A stretch of 64,000 nt of DNA from Betaproteobacteria bacterium (lineage in GTDB: Bacteria > Pseudomonadota > Gammaproteobacteria > Burkholderiales > Casimicrobiaceae). The notes below the pieces were generated by a model that was not told where the DNA came from, searched no databases, and worked only from the letters and a program-made list of their open reading frames with translations. Made by a program: the position numbers and the translations under genes. Below, piece after piece: positions 18,736-26,036 of this stretch. The first letter of the stretch is position 1. Each line of letters begins with the position of its first letter. The stretch lies in assembly GCA_016861105.1 (NCBI GenBank), contig BOKS01000001.1, positions 731,613 to 795,612 of the forward strand. Reading direction: 5' to 3'.

Positions 18736-19491
18736 ATGACGACGCGACTCGCCGGCCGCACGGCGGTCGTCACCGGCGCCGGCGCCGGCTTCGGCGCCGG
18801 CATCGCGGAGCGCTTCGCGCTCGAGGGCGCGCGCGTGGTCTGCGTCGACGTCGACGGCGAGGCGGCGGCGCGCATCGCCGCCCGGCTCCCGGGTGGCGCC
18901 GTGCCGCTCGCGTGCGACATCGCCGACGGCGCCTCGTTCGCGCGCATGGTGGAGGACGCGGTCGCGCGCGCGGGCCCGTTCGACACGATCGTCAACAACG
19001 CCGCGCTCTCCCAGAAGCCGTCGCGCATCGCGAAGATCGCCGAGGCGGACCTCGACCGGCTGCTCGCCGTGAACGTCAAGAGCTTCTACCACGTGGCCGT
19101 GCACGCGCTGCCCGTGCTGCGCCGGCGCGGCGGCGGCTGCGTGATCAACATCGCCTCGGTCACGGCGATCCGGCCGCGGCCGGGCATGTGCTGGTACCAG
19201 GCGACGAAGGCGGCGGTGGTCTCGATCACGCAGACGATGGCCGCCGAGCTCGCGCCCGACCGCATCCGCGTCAACGCGATCGCGCCGTCGGTCGGGCGCA
19301 CCGCGATGCTCGACGCCATGTTCGGCACCGACCGCGGCGAGCCGATCGACCGCATGGTCGCCACCATTCCGCTCGGCCGGCTGTGCGAGCCCGCCGACAT
19401 CGCCGGCGCGGCCGTCTACCTCGCCTCGGACGACGCCTCCTTCGTCACCGGCGTGATCCTGCCGGTCGACGGCGGGCGCCTCGTCGGCTGA
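18736..19491 (+). CDS. SDR-family oxidoreductase, last gene of the plus-strand operon
   Basis: 251 residues. Cofactor motif TGAGAGFGAGIA near residue 13, VCVDVDGE (acidic, NAD-preferring) at the end of beta-2, NNAAL near 86, catalytic Ser in NIASVTAIRPRPG and YQATK (Tyr, Lys). It ends with the usual PVDGGRLVG. Likely a second hydroxyacyl-type dehydrogenase in the island. Its stop lies nine bases from the end of the convergent LysR gene. Confidence 0.92.
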   Translation: MTTRLAGRTAVVTGAGAGFGAGIAERFALEGARVVCVDVDGEAAARIAARLPGGAVPLACDIADGASFARMVEDAVARAGPFDTIVNNAALSQKPSRIAKIAEADLDRLLAVNVKSFYHVAVHALPVLRRRGGGCVINIASVTAIRPRPGMCWYQATKAAVVSITQTMAAELAPDRIRVNAIAPSVGRTAMLDAMFGTDRGEPIDRMVATIPLGRLCEPADIAGAAVYLASDDASFVTGVILPVDGGRLVG

Positions 19492-19500
19492 CGCCCGGCG

Positions 19501-20406
19501 TCAGGCCGCCGCGTCCTCGAACGTGGTGGCGAGGAAGTCGATGAACGCGCGCACCTTCGCGGACATCAGCGTCCGCTGGTAGACGGCGTACACGCCGTTG
19601 TCGAACTCGATGTGGCTGATGCGGTACTGCGGCAGCAGCCGCTGCAGCCGCCCGTCGCGCAACGGCTCGCGCACGGCCCAGTCCGGCATCAGCGAGACGC
19701 CCAGCCCGGCCAGCGTCGCCGACAGGAGAGCAAGTCCGTTGTCGGACTGCAGGCAGCCGCCGACGGGCACCTCCTGCATCGCCCCGTCGCCGCCGATGAA
19801 GCGCCAGACCGTCTGCCCGACGTTGATCCGGTAGGTGAGGCAGCTGTGGGACGCGAGGTCGGCCGGCTGCGCGACGGCCGGTCGCGCCGCGAGGTACGCG
19901 GGGGCCGCGCACAGGACGCGCTCGGCCGGCGCGAGGCGCCGCGCCACCAGCGACGTGTCGTTGAGCTTGCCGATGCGGATGTCGACGTCGACGTTGCGCT
20001 CGACCAGGTCCACCGCGTGGTTCGACAGCAGGAGGTCGACCTTGAGGTCGGGATACTGCGCGAGGAAACGCGGCAGCGCGGGCACGACGACCAGGTGGCC
20101 GACGAGCATCCGCGAGTGCACGCGCAGCGTTCCGCGCGGCGCGGTCTGCAGCTGCGCGACCGAGTCGTTGGCCTCGGCGACCTGCTGGAGGATCTGCTCG
20201 ACCTTGCCGAAGTACACCGCCCCCGCCTCGGTCAGCGTCAGCTTGCGGCTGCTGCGGTTCAGCAGCCGGCACCCGAGGCCCGACTCGAGCGCGCTGATGT
20301 GACGCGACACCGACGCCGGCGACAGGCCGAGCTCGCGCCCGGCCGACGACAGGCTGCCGTTCTGCACCACGCTCACGAAGATGCGCATCGGCTGCAACCA
20401 GTCCAC
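19501..20406 (-). CDS. LysR-family transcriptional regulator
   Basis: 301 residues. The winged HTH is at about 5-62 (MRIFVSVVQNGSLSSAGREL, LGLSPASVSRHISALES) and the effector-binding domain at about 90-295. The N-terminal half resembles the AaeR/DsdC-like LysR proteins common in Betaproteobacteria. It closes the catabolic island tail-to-tail with the last SDR gene and is the obvious candidate regulator of the two divergent operons, although it does not face their shared promoter region. Its own upstream region is cut short: an IS481-type element begins 120 bases above its ATG. Confidence 0.93.
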   Translation of the reverse strand: MDWLQPMRIFVSVVQNGSLSSAGRELGLSPASVSRHISALESGLGCRLLNRSSRKLTLTEAGAVYFGKVEQILQQVAEANDSVAQLQTAPRGTLRVHSRMLVGHLVVVPALPRFLAQYPDLKVDLLLSNHAVDLVERNVDVDIRIGKLNDTSLVARRLAPAERVLCAAPAYLAARPAVAQPADLASHSCLTYRINVGQTVWRFIGGDGAMQEVPVGGCLQSDNGLALLSATLAGLGVSLMPDWAVREPLRDGRLQRLLPQYRISHIEFDNGVYAVYQRTLMSAKVRAFIDFLATTFEDAAA

Positions 20407-20520
20407 GTCGCGTTCCGCTCCCGTTTCGGCAAGTCGCCGAGTGTACCGTGCGGGCCGCGTGCTTTCGGACGTCGTCCGGACGGCACGGGCGCGGCACGCT
20501 CGGCCGGGAGCCGGCGCGGC

Positions 20521-20526
20521 GCTAGG
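20521..20526. repeat. left target-site duplication of the IS481-type element
   Basis: GCTAGG directly abuts the left inverted repeat and is repeated exactly at 21555-21560. It fits the NCTAGN target known for Bordetella IS481. The transposase stop codon (TAG on the minus strand, 20522-20524) lies inside this duplication, so target DNA supplies it. Confidence 0.85.
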
Positions 20527-21469
20527 TGTGGAGTCTCAACAGGTTGTCTCCCTCGAGACTGAGCCTGCTGATGGGTGGGCGGCCGGACAGGGCGGCGTGC
20601 GGCCGATGCCAATTGTAGCGATGCAACCACTCCGGCAAGAGGGCGGTGCGCTCGCGGGAATGGCGGTAGGTTCGTCCATAGGCCCATTCGTGCAAGGCAG
20701 TCTGGATGAAGCGCTCGGCCTTGCCATTGGTGCGAGGGGTATAGGGTTTGATGAAGATGTGGCGAAGGTGCCAGCGCCGGCAAGTCGCGATGAATGGCCG
20801 GGAGCGAAACACTTTCGCGTTGTCGGTCATGATGCAGCGGACCGCGACCCCCAAGTGACGGTAGTAGCGAGCGGCATGCTCCAGGAAGTCCGCGGCACTG
20901 CGTTTGCGTTCGTCGGCGAACATCTCCGCAAAGGCGACCCGAGAGCGGTCGTCGATGGCGACGAAGGCAGCCTCCCAGCCAGCACCTTCCACGCTGTCCC
21001 GGGGATCGCCAGTCACGCGATGTCCGACATGGACAATGCGCGCCAGCTTCTTGCTGTCGATGTGCAGCAGTTCCCCGGGTCGGGCACGCTCGTAGCGACG
21101 TGGCAGCGGGGCAGGATCGAGGGCCGACAACCGACTCAGTCCGACGCGCGCCAGGATCCGGGAGACGGTCGCGCGCGAGATCCTGAGCTCGGCGGCGATG
21201 CTGGCCATGGTCCAGCGCTGGCGCCGCAGCGTGACCACGCGCTGAGCGGTCCCACGGGCAATGGCGGTCGGCAAACGCCGCGGCCGCGAGCTGCGGTCGC
21301 CCAGGCCGGCCTCGCCATCGATCCGAAACCGGGCGATCCACTTGCGGACGGTCTTGCGGTCGATGCCGCAGCGCCCGGCGACCTGCCGCACTGCCTCGCC
21401 CGCCATGACCGCCTGCACCAATCGCAGTCGACCCTCGGGCGTCATTGGGGCATTCTTGTGGGTGTCCAC
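20522..21469 (-). CDS. IS481-family transposase
   Basis: 315 residues from a GTG at 21469 preceded by AGGAGG. The start matches the usual IS481 N-terminus (V/MDTHKNAPMTPEGR). A helix-turn-helix region is at about 20-110 (RQVAGRCGIDRKTVRKWIAR; RISRATVSRIL). The DDE integrase core follows: first Asp in LLHIDSKKLAR, second in MTDNAKVF, and Glu in NGKAERFIQTALHEWA. All three catalytic residues are present and there is no frameshift. The stop codon is provided by the target duplication. Confidence 0.95.
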   Translation of the reverse strand: MDTHKNAPMTPEGRLRLVQAVMAGEAVRQVAGRCGIDRKTVRKWIARFRIDGEAGLGDRSSRPRRLPTAIARGTAQRVVTLRRQRWTMASIAAELRISRATVSRILARVGLSRLSALDPAPLPRRYERARPGELLHIDSKKLARIVHVGHRVTGDPRDSVEGAGWEAAFVAIDDRSRVAFAEMFADERKRSAADFLEHAARYYRHLGVAVRCIMTDNAKVFRSRPFIATCRRWHLRHIFIKPYTPRTNGKAERFIQTALHEWAYGRTYRHSRERTALLPEWLHRYNWHRPHAALSGRPPISRLSLEGDNLLRLHT

Positions 21470-21554
21470 TCGGTCCTCCTGGAAGGAACTGATGGCGTAG
21501 GAACCATCAGCTTCCCCCAGTTGGATCGAGGGGACAACGTCCTGAGACTTCACA
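20527..21554 (-). mobile_element. IS481-family insertion sequence, complete, 1028 bp
   Basis: The ends are imperfect inverted repeats of about 30 bp: left TGTGGAGTCTCAAC and right (reverse complement) TGTGAAGTCTCAGG, both continuing into GTTGTC and CCTCGA. The element is flanked by 6-bp direct repeats GCTAGG. It carries one transposase gene that fills nearly the whole length. Intact ends and reading frame suggest a recent, possibly active copy. The right duplication overlaps the edge of a MITE-like repeat, so the IS inserted into the CTAG created where that repeat meets its TA target. Confidence 0.92.
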
Positions 21555-21560
21555 GCTAGG
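21555..21560. repeat. right target-site duplication of the IS481-type element
   Basis: GCTAGG, identical to the six bases left of the element. Its last two bases are also the first two bases of the adjacent MITE-like repeat, whose inverted repeat reads GGGCCTGTTCACG. Confidence 0.85.
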
Positions 21561-21826
21561 GCCTGTTCACGCCATGGCCGCATGCGCGAGGGGTCGCGCC
21601 CGCGTGTCCATCGCGGCGCTCGCCGCCGCGAATACCGAGCGTACTCGCAAGGCGAGCAACCATGAGGGGCGCGCGGGCGCGCCCCTTCCCTCCGGGCGGC
21701 GGCGAAAAGGTCCGTGGGCGTTGCTGCAACTCCTCGCCGCGGTCCCGACCCGCCTTGCGGCCTTGCGCCTCGCCCACGGCTCTTTTCGCTTCGCAGCGCG
21801 CTTGTGTCCATGGCGTGAACAGGCCC
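21559..21826. mobile_element. MITE-like repeat, copy 1
   Basis: A 268-bp element with perfect terminal inverted repeats GGGCCTGTTCACG / CGTGAACAGGCCC. It is highly similar along its whole length to the copy at 24238-24504. Small indels between the copies, such as an extra GC pair in the GCGCGGGCGCGCC stretch, break every reading frame, so it is non-coding. The left flank is TA (inside GCTAGG) and the right flank is TC, so one side of the TA duplication has drifted. No transposase for these ends is in the window. The mobiliser is unknown; an IS5/IS427-like transposase is a guess from the TA target and the ends. Confidence 0.8.
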
Positions 21827-21894
21827 TCGACGCCACGGTCGCGCTCGCGACGGCCGGACCCCGGAGGGAACGGGCGCCCCATCGCGTGACGGTT

Positions 21895-22677
21895 CTAGCG
21901 CACGCCGCGGAGGAAGCGCAGTCCCCAGTGCATCCGGCACCCCTGCGCGGTGTCGTCGTACCCCAGGTAGTCGCCGATGCCCGCGCGCACCTCGTCGGGG
22001 CGGGCGCGGTCGAGCCCGAACAGCATCGTCACGAAGCGCACCATGGCCCGCGCGTCGTCGAACGACCACGCGTAGTCGAGGCAGCAGTGCGTGTCGATGC
22101 GAAAGCCGGCCGCGCCCACTTCGAGCGGCGCGTCGTCGCCGAGGAACACGCCGGCGTGGCCAGACGAATTGCAGCGATCCACGAACTCGTTGAGGAACCG
22201 CGCGACGCGCGTCCCGGCCGCGACGTCCGCGACGCAGAACGATCCGCCCGGCCGCAGGATGCGCGCCGCCTCGCGGAAGAACGACGAGCGGTCCGGCAGG
22301 TGGTGCAGACCTGCGAGGCTCACGACGCAGTCGACGCTGGCGGCGGGCAGGTCGATCGCCTCGAGGCGCGTCAGCAGCGAACGGCCGCCGGACGAGCGCT
22401 CGCCCAGCCGATGGAAAGCCTCCGAGGTCTCCAGCGAGATCAGCTCGCCGATCGTGTCAGGCAGGTACCGCCGCAGGTAGCCTCCGCCGGACGGCGCGTC
22501 GCACAGCACCTGTCCGGGGCAGGGCGCGGCGAGGCGCACGATCGTTTCGAACTCCGCGCGCCGGGCGTGCGGATACGCGAGCATGGCGCGGTGGTAGGCC
22601 TCGCCGCGCTCGTTGAAGATGGTCCGGTAGTCGATCGCGCCGCGCCGCGACGGTGCGGGCGAGTCCGTGTCGTACAT
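21895..22677 (-). CDS. class I SAM-dependent methyltransferase
   Basis: 260 residues. The SAM-binding fold is recognised by motif I VLCDAPSGGGYLRRYLP, a beta-4 region VDCVVSLAGLHHL and post-motif EAARILRPGGSFCVADV. It resembles the UbiE/COQ5-like and small-molecule methyltransferases (Methyltransf_11/25). No substrate clue is visible. It lies between MITE copy 1 and rtcB, all on the minus strand, with 109 bases separating it from the end of rtcB. Confidence 0.88.
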   Translation of the reverse strand: MYDTDSPAPSRRGAIDYRTIFNERGEAYHRAMLAYPHARRAEFETIVRLAAPCPGQVLCDAPSGGGYLRRYLPDTIGELISLETSEAFHRLGERSSGGRSLLTRLEAIDLPAASVDCVVSLAGLHHLPDRSSFFREAARILRPGGSFCVADVAAGTRVARFLNEFVDRCNSSGHAGVFLGDDAPLEVGAAGFRIDTHCCLDYAWSFDDARAMVRFVTMLFGLDRARPDEVRAGIGDYLGYDDTAQGCRMHWGLRFLRGVR

Positions 22678-22786
22678 GGCCCGCGGGGCCGCGCGATGAG
22701 GCGCGCGGGGCCCGCCATTCCCACTGTAGAGGCGCGCGCGGGGCTCGGCAATGCGCTTCGTCGCGGCACAGCGGCGGTGCCCGGCG

Positions 22787-24217
22787 CTATCCCTTGATGC
22801 AGACCAGCGGCGCGGTGCGCGCGACCTTGCGCGCTAGTCCGGCGGCCTCCGCGGCGTCGACGACGGCTTCGACGTCCTTGTAGGCCCCCGGCGCCTCCTC
22901 GGCGACGCCGCGCTGCGACGGGCTGCGGACCAGGATGCCGCGGGCGGCGAGATCGTCGACGACGCGGCGTCCCGACCAGCGCTTCAGCGCCTGCTGCCGG
23001 CTCATCGCGCGTCCCGCGCCGTGGCAGGCCGACGAGAACGCCTGCGCCTCCGAGGACAGCGTGCCGGCAAGCACGTAGGAGCCCGTGCCCATCGACCCGC
23101 CGATCAGCACCGGCTGCCCCGCGGCGCGCAGGTCGGCCGGCAGGTCCGGGTGGCCCGGGCCGAAGGCGCGCGTGGCGCCCTTGCGGTGCACGTGCAGGTC
23201 GCGCACGCGGCCGTCGACGACGTGGCGCTCGACCTTGCAGGTGTTGTGCGACACGTCGTAGAGCAGCGGCAGCCGCGCCTGCGGCAGCACGTCGGCGAAC
23301 ACCTCGCGCACGAGGTGCGTCAGGATCTGGCGGTTCGCGAGCGCACAGTTGATCGCGGCGCGCATCGCGCCGAGATAGTCGGCGCCGAGCTCCGAAGCGA
23401 TCGGCGCGCACGCGAGCTCGCGGTCCGGCAGGTGGATGCCGAACGACGGCGCCGCGATGGCCATGCGCCGCAGGAACTCGGTGCCGATCTGGTGGCCGAG
23501 GCCGCGCGACCCGCAGTGGATCATGACCACGATCGCGCCCTGCGCGAGCCCGTACGCGTCGGCGATGCCCGGATCGTGGACCTCGACGACCTCCTGCACC
23601 TCGAGGTAGTGGTTGCCGCTGCCCAGCGTACCCATCTCGTCGCGCTGGCGCCTGCGCGCCTGCTCGGAGACGCGGTGGGGCTGCGCGTGCGCGATAGCCC
23701 CCCGCTCCTCGATGCGCTCGAGGTCGGCTGCGCCGCCCCAGCCGCGGGCGACGGCCCAGCGCGCACCGCCGGCGAGCATCGCATCCATGTCGTGCGCGGA
23801 CAGGCGGATCTCGCCGGTGCGCCCCATGCCGGCGGGGATGCGCTCGAACAGCGCATCGGCGAGCCGGCGCTGCACCGCCACGACCTCGCCGCGTGTCACC
23901 CCGGTGTGCAGGCAGCGGACGCCGCAGGAGATGTCGAAGCCCACGCCGCCTGCCGAGACGACCCCGCCGCGTGCTGCGTCGAACGCGGCGACGCCGCCGA
24001 TCGGGAAGCCGTAGCCCCAGTGCGCATCGGGCATCGCGTAGGAGGCGCCGACGATGCCGGGCAGCGCGGCCACGTTCACCGCCTGCTCGGCGACCTTGTC
24101 GTCCATCGCGCGGATCAGCGCCTCGCTCGCGTAGATCACGGCGGGCACGCGCATGGCCCCGCGGGGCGCGATCTCCCACGCGGTGTCGCTGCGCCGGACG
24201 AGGCGGGCGGGATCCAT
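22787..24217 (-). CDS. rtcB: tRNA-splicing/RNA-repair ligase RtcB
   Basis: 476 residues. RtcB joins RNA 2',3'-cyclic phosphate or 3'-phosphate ends to 5'-OH ends using GTP and Mn2+. Metal and guanylylation residues are visible: MPDAHWGYGFPIGGVAAF (Asp/His), GVGFDISCGVRCL (metal Cys/Asp), GTLGSGNHYLEVQEV (Asn-His), HCGSRGLGHQ (His), YDVSHNTCKVE (His), and the guanylate-accepting histidine in SACHGAGRAMSR. The upstream gene on the same strand is archease, its known activator, but a MITE-like repeat now lies between them. No RtcR or RtcA gene is nearby. Confidence 0.96.
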   Translation of the reverse strand: MDPARLVRRSDTAWEIAPRGAMRVPAVIYASEALIRAMDDKVAEQAVNVAALPGIVGASYAMPDAHWGYGFPIGGVAAFDAARGGVVSAGGVGFDISCGVRCLHTGVTRGEVVAVQRRLADALFERIPAGMGRTGEIRLSAHDMDAMLAGGARWAVARGWGGAADLERIEERGAIAHAQPHRVSEQARRRQRDEMGTLGSGNHYLEVQEVVEVHDPGIADAYGLAQGAIVVMIHCGSRGLGHQIGTEFLRRMAIAAPSFGIHLPDRELACAPIASELGADYLGAMRAAINCALANRQILTHLVREVFADVLPQARLPLLYDVSHNTCKVERHVVDGRVRDLHVHRKGATRAFGPGHPDLPADLRAAGQPVLIGGSMGTGSYVLAGTLSSEAQAFSSACHGAGRAMSRQQALKRWSGRRVVDDLAARGILVRSPSQRGVAEEAPGAYKDVEAVVDAAEAAGLARKVARTAPLVCIKG

Positions 24218-24237
24218 GCCGGCGTCCGGCGCCGCTA

Positions 24238-24504
24238 GGGCCTGTTCACGTTATGGCCGCATGCGCGAAGGGTCGCGCCCGCGTGTCCGACGCGGCGCTC
24301 GCCGCCGCGAATGCCGAGCGTATTCGCAAGGCGAGCAACCATGAGGGGCGCGGGCGCGCCCCTTCCCTCCGGGCTGCGGCGAAAAAGGGCCGCGGGCGTT
24401 GTTGCAAGTCCTCGCCGGGTTCCCGACCCGCCTTGCGGCCTTGCGCCTCGCCCACGGTCCTTTTCGCTTCGCAGCGCGCTTGTGTCCATGGCGTGAACAG
24501 GCCC
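24238..24504. mobile_element. MITE-like repeat, copy 2, between archease and rtcB
   Basis: About 267 bp with the same ends as copy 1 (GGGCCTGTTCACG / CGTGAACAGGCCC) and TA on both flanks (24236-24237 and 24505-24506), a clean 2-bp target duplication. It is inserted in the archease-rtcB operon. The archease stop codon (TAG on the minus strand, 24504-24506) is formed by the duplicated TA plus the first base of the repeat, so the insertion trimmed or replaced the original 3' end of that gene. It may reduce read-through into rtcB. Confidence 0.82.
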
Positions 24505-24920
24505 TAGACGTCGACCACGGTCTGCGCGATCCACGCATCGCCATCGCGGACGACGCGCAGCGCCGTGTACGTCGCGCCCTTGGGCTCGACCGCGGGACGA
24601 TGGCGCCCGGCGTCGAGCGGCTCGCCGAACGCCCGTGCGCGCAGGCGGCCGTCGTCGATCGCGACGTCGAAGCGGCCGAACACCATGCCGCGGGTGCTCA
24701 TCTCGTAGATCACGGCATTGAGCCACTCGGCGAGCAGCAGCTCGTCGTCCGGCGCCTCGCAGCGGACGTCGACGGCCTCGCGCGCGAGCACGCCGCCGGG
24801 CTCGGTGACCACGGCGGTCAGTGCCAGCGCCGCCTGGGCGAACGCGTCGTCCTTCGTCGCGCCGATGCCGCGCACGCCGACGTCGGCTTCGTGGTGGAAG
24901 TGCTCCCAGCGCGGCTGCAT
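24504..24920 (-). CDS. archease family protein
   Basis: 138 residues from the ATG at 24920. The archease fold is shown by HFHHEADVGVRGIGATKDDAFAQ (acidic metal-binding residues near the N-terminus), LLLAEWLNAVIYEMST and GEPLDAGRHRPAVEPKGATY (the conserved K-A-x-T-Y end motif). Archease promotes turnover of the RtcB ligase by helping guanylylation, and rtcB lies next on the same strand. The last codons run up to the edge of a MITE-like repeat, which supplies the stop. The conserved C-terminal beta-strand (WIAQTVVDV) appears complete, so the protein is probably functional. Confidence 0.9.
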   Translation of the reverse strand: MQPRWEHFHHEADVGVRGIGATKDDAFAQAALALTAVVTEPGGVLAREAVDVRCEAPDDELLLAEWLNAVIYEMSTRGMVFGRFDVAIDDGRLRARAFGEPLDAGRHRPAVEPKGATYTALRVVRDGDAWIAQTVVDV

Positions 24921-24954
24921 CGACGTCCGTTCGGCACGGTCCCCGCGGAAATGC

Positions 24955-24989
24955 GAAAGCCCCGGGGCGCGAAGCGCAGCGGGGCTTTC
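24955..24989. terminator. strong nested hairpin, probable terminator of the phosphoribosyltransferase transcript
   Basis: GAAAGCCCCG (24955-24964) pairs perfectly with CGGGGCTTTC (24980-24989). The loop holds a second small stem, GCGC-GAA-GCGC. It lies between the end of the phosphoribosyltransferase gene and the start of archease, both on the minus strand. The T-run is short, so Rho-independent strength is uncertain. Confidence 0.55.
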
Positions 24990-25160
24990 TGCCCGTCGGG
25001 ATCGGACGGGCTCACCGGCCGTCTCGAATCGCCCCGGTCCGCCCAACCACCCCTCGTGGGCGCCCTCGCGGGCCGCGGGACCCGAGTACGTTCGACGACG
25101 AGCCAGCGACTCCATCGTGACCGGCGCGAAGGCGGCGTGCAAGCACGATCGCACCGCAGC

Positions 25161-25174
25161 TTGACGGCCGTCAA
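25161..25174. promoter_or_regulatory. TTGAC-N4-GTCAA palindrome, FNR/DNR-type box or hairpin
   Basis: TTGACGGCCGTCAA is a perfect palindrome (18 bp if flanking GC/GC are counted). The half-sites TTGAC/GTCAA match CRP/FNR-superfamily boxes such as DNR and FixK-like sites. It lies 12 bases beyond the phosphoribosyltransferase stop and about 240 bases upstream of archease, so it may act on archease-rtcB or simply form a hairpin. Two further copies of the motif (25914, 44511) sit in clear promoter positions. Confidence 0.4.
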
Positions 25175-25185
25175 GCCGGTTGTGC

Positions 25186-25860
25186 TCACGCCGCAGGCGC
25201 CGGCGCAGCGCGCAGGCACGCGACGACTTCGCTGTCGTCGACCTGCGGGAAGCGGGCGTAGAACTGGCCCACGGCGTGGAACGACGACGGGGTGGCGAGC
25301 GCGACGAACTCGTCGGCGTCGCGGCGCACCAGCGTCGCCGCCTCGGGCGATGCGACCGGCACGGCGCAGACGAGGCGCGCCGGGCCGCGCGCACGCAACG
25401 CGTGCAGGGCGGCGATCATCGTCGCGCCCGTGGCGAGTCCGTCGTCGACGACGATGACGATGCGGCCCGCCGGGTCGAGGGGCGCGCGATCCGGCGTGTA
25501 GGCGGCGCGGCGGCGGCGGATCGTCGCGAGCTGCTCGTCGATGCAGGAGCGCAGGTAGGTCTCGTCGGCGCCGGCCGCGCGCGCATAGTCGGCGACGTAG
25601 CTCCACCCGCTCTCGTCGACCGCCCCCACTGCAAACTCCGGCTGGCCCGGCGCCGGCAGCTTGCGCGTCAGCACCACGTCGAGGTCGCCTCCCAGGCGGT
25701 CGGCGATGAGACGTCCCATCGGGACCGCGCCGCGGGGGATCGCCGCGATCAGCGGATGCGCACCGCGCCAGCGCGACAACGCCTGCGCGAGGCGCTCGGC
25801 GGCGTCCGCGCGATCGCGGAAGAAGATCCCGCCCTCCTCGAAGCGCTCGACGTTCGGCAC
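25186..25860 (-). CDS. phosphoribosyltransferase family protein
   Basis: 224 residues. The PRPP-binding loop is VIVVDDGLATGATM (about 131-144), the type I PRTase signature with two acidic residues before the Gly/Thr loop. N-terminal IAAIPRGAVPMGRLIADRLGGDLDVVLTRKLPAPG is the ribose-5-phosphate/PPi-binding region seen in the ComF-unrelated stand-alone PRTases that often neighbour stress and dienelactone-hydrolase-like genes. The substrate base is unknown. It is divergent from the sulfide:quinone reductase gene. A TTGAC-N4-GTCAA box lies about 41 bases upstream of a possible start point whose -10 is TACGCT (25887-25892, minus strand). Confidence 0.88.
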   Translation of the reverse strand: MPNVERFEEGGIFFRDRADAAERLAQALSRWRGAHPLIAAIPRGAVPMGRLIADRLGGDLDVVLTRKLPAPGQPEFAVGAVDESGWSYVADYARAAGADETYLRSCIDEQLATIRRRRAAYTPDRAPLDPAGRIVIVVDDGLATGATMIAALHALRARGPARLVCAVPVASPEAATLVRRDADEFVALATPSSFHAVGQFYARFPQVDDSEVVACLRAAPAPAA

Positions 25861-25913
25861 GGCCTCCGGCTCCAGGCGCCGGGACGAGCGTAGTCCGCCC
25901 GCGCCCGTCCGGC

Positions 25914-25927
25914 TTGACGCTCGTCAA
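25914..25927. promoter_or_regulatory. TTGAC-N4-GTCAA box, FNR/DNR-type
   Basis: TTGACGCTCGTCAA, perfect in both half-sites, in the 176-base divergent region between the phosphoribosyltransferase gene and the sulfide:quinone reductase gene. Its centre is close to -41 from a plausible minus-strand start, the position used by class II CRP/FNR activators. The regulator itself is not in the window. Confidence 0.6.
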
Positions 25928-25938
25928 CTGCGACCCTG

Positions 25939-25954
25939 TGTGACGGGCGTCACA
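25939..25954. promoter_or_regulatory. perfect CRP-type palindrome TGTGA-N6-TCACA
   Basis: TGTGACGGGCGTCACA matches the classical CRP/Vfr consensus in both half-sites. Its centre lies 90 bases upstream of the ATG of the sulfide:quinone reductase gene. A weak -10-like CATAGG lies at 25974-25979, near the spacing expected for class II activation. Adjacent to the FNR-type box at 25914, so two related regulators, or one with relaxed specificity, could act here. Confidence 0.55.
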
Positions 25955-26036
25955 GACGCCTCGCGACGAGAAGCATAGGCTCGTTCATGCTGCCGGGCCG
26001 CGCCGGCTCGCGGCCCCCGGGTCCACGGAGTCGCCC

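Noticed and set aside
21574..21889. Small open frames in the MITE copies on both strands
   Set aside because: Indels between the two copies break all frames, so none is under coding constraint.
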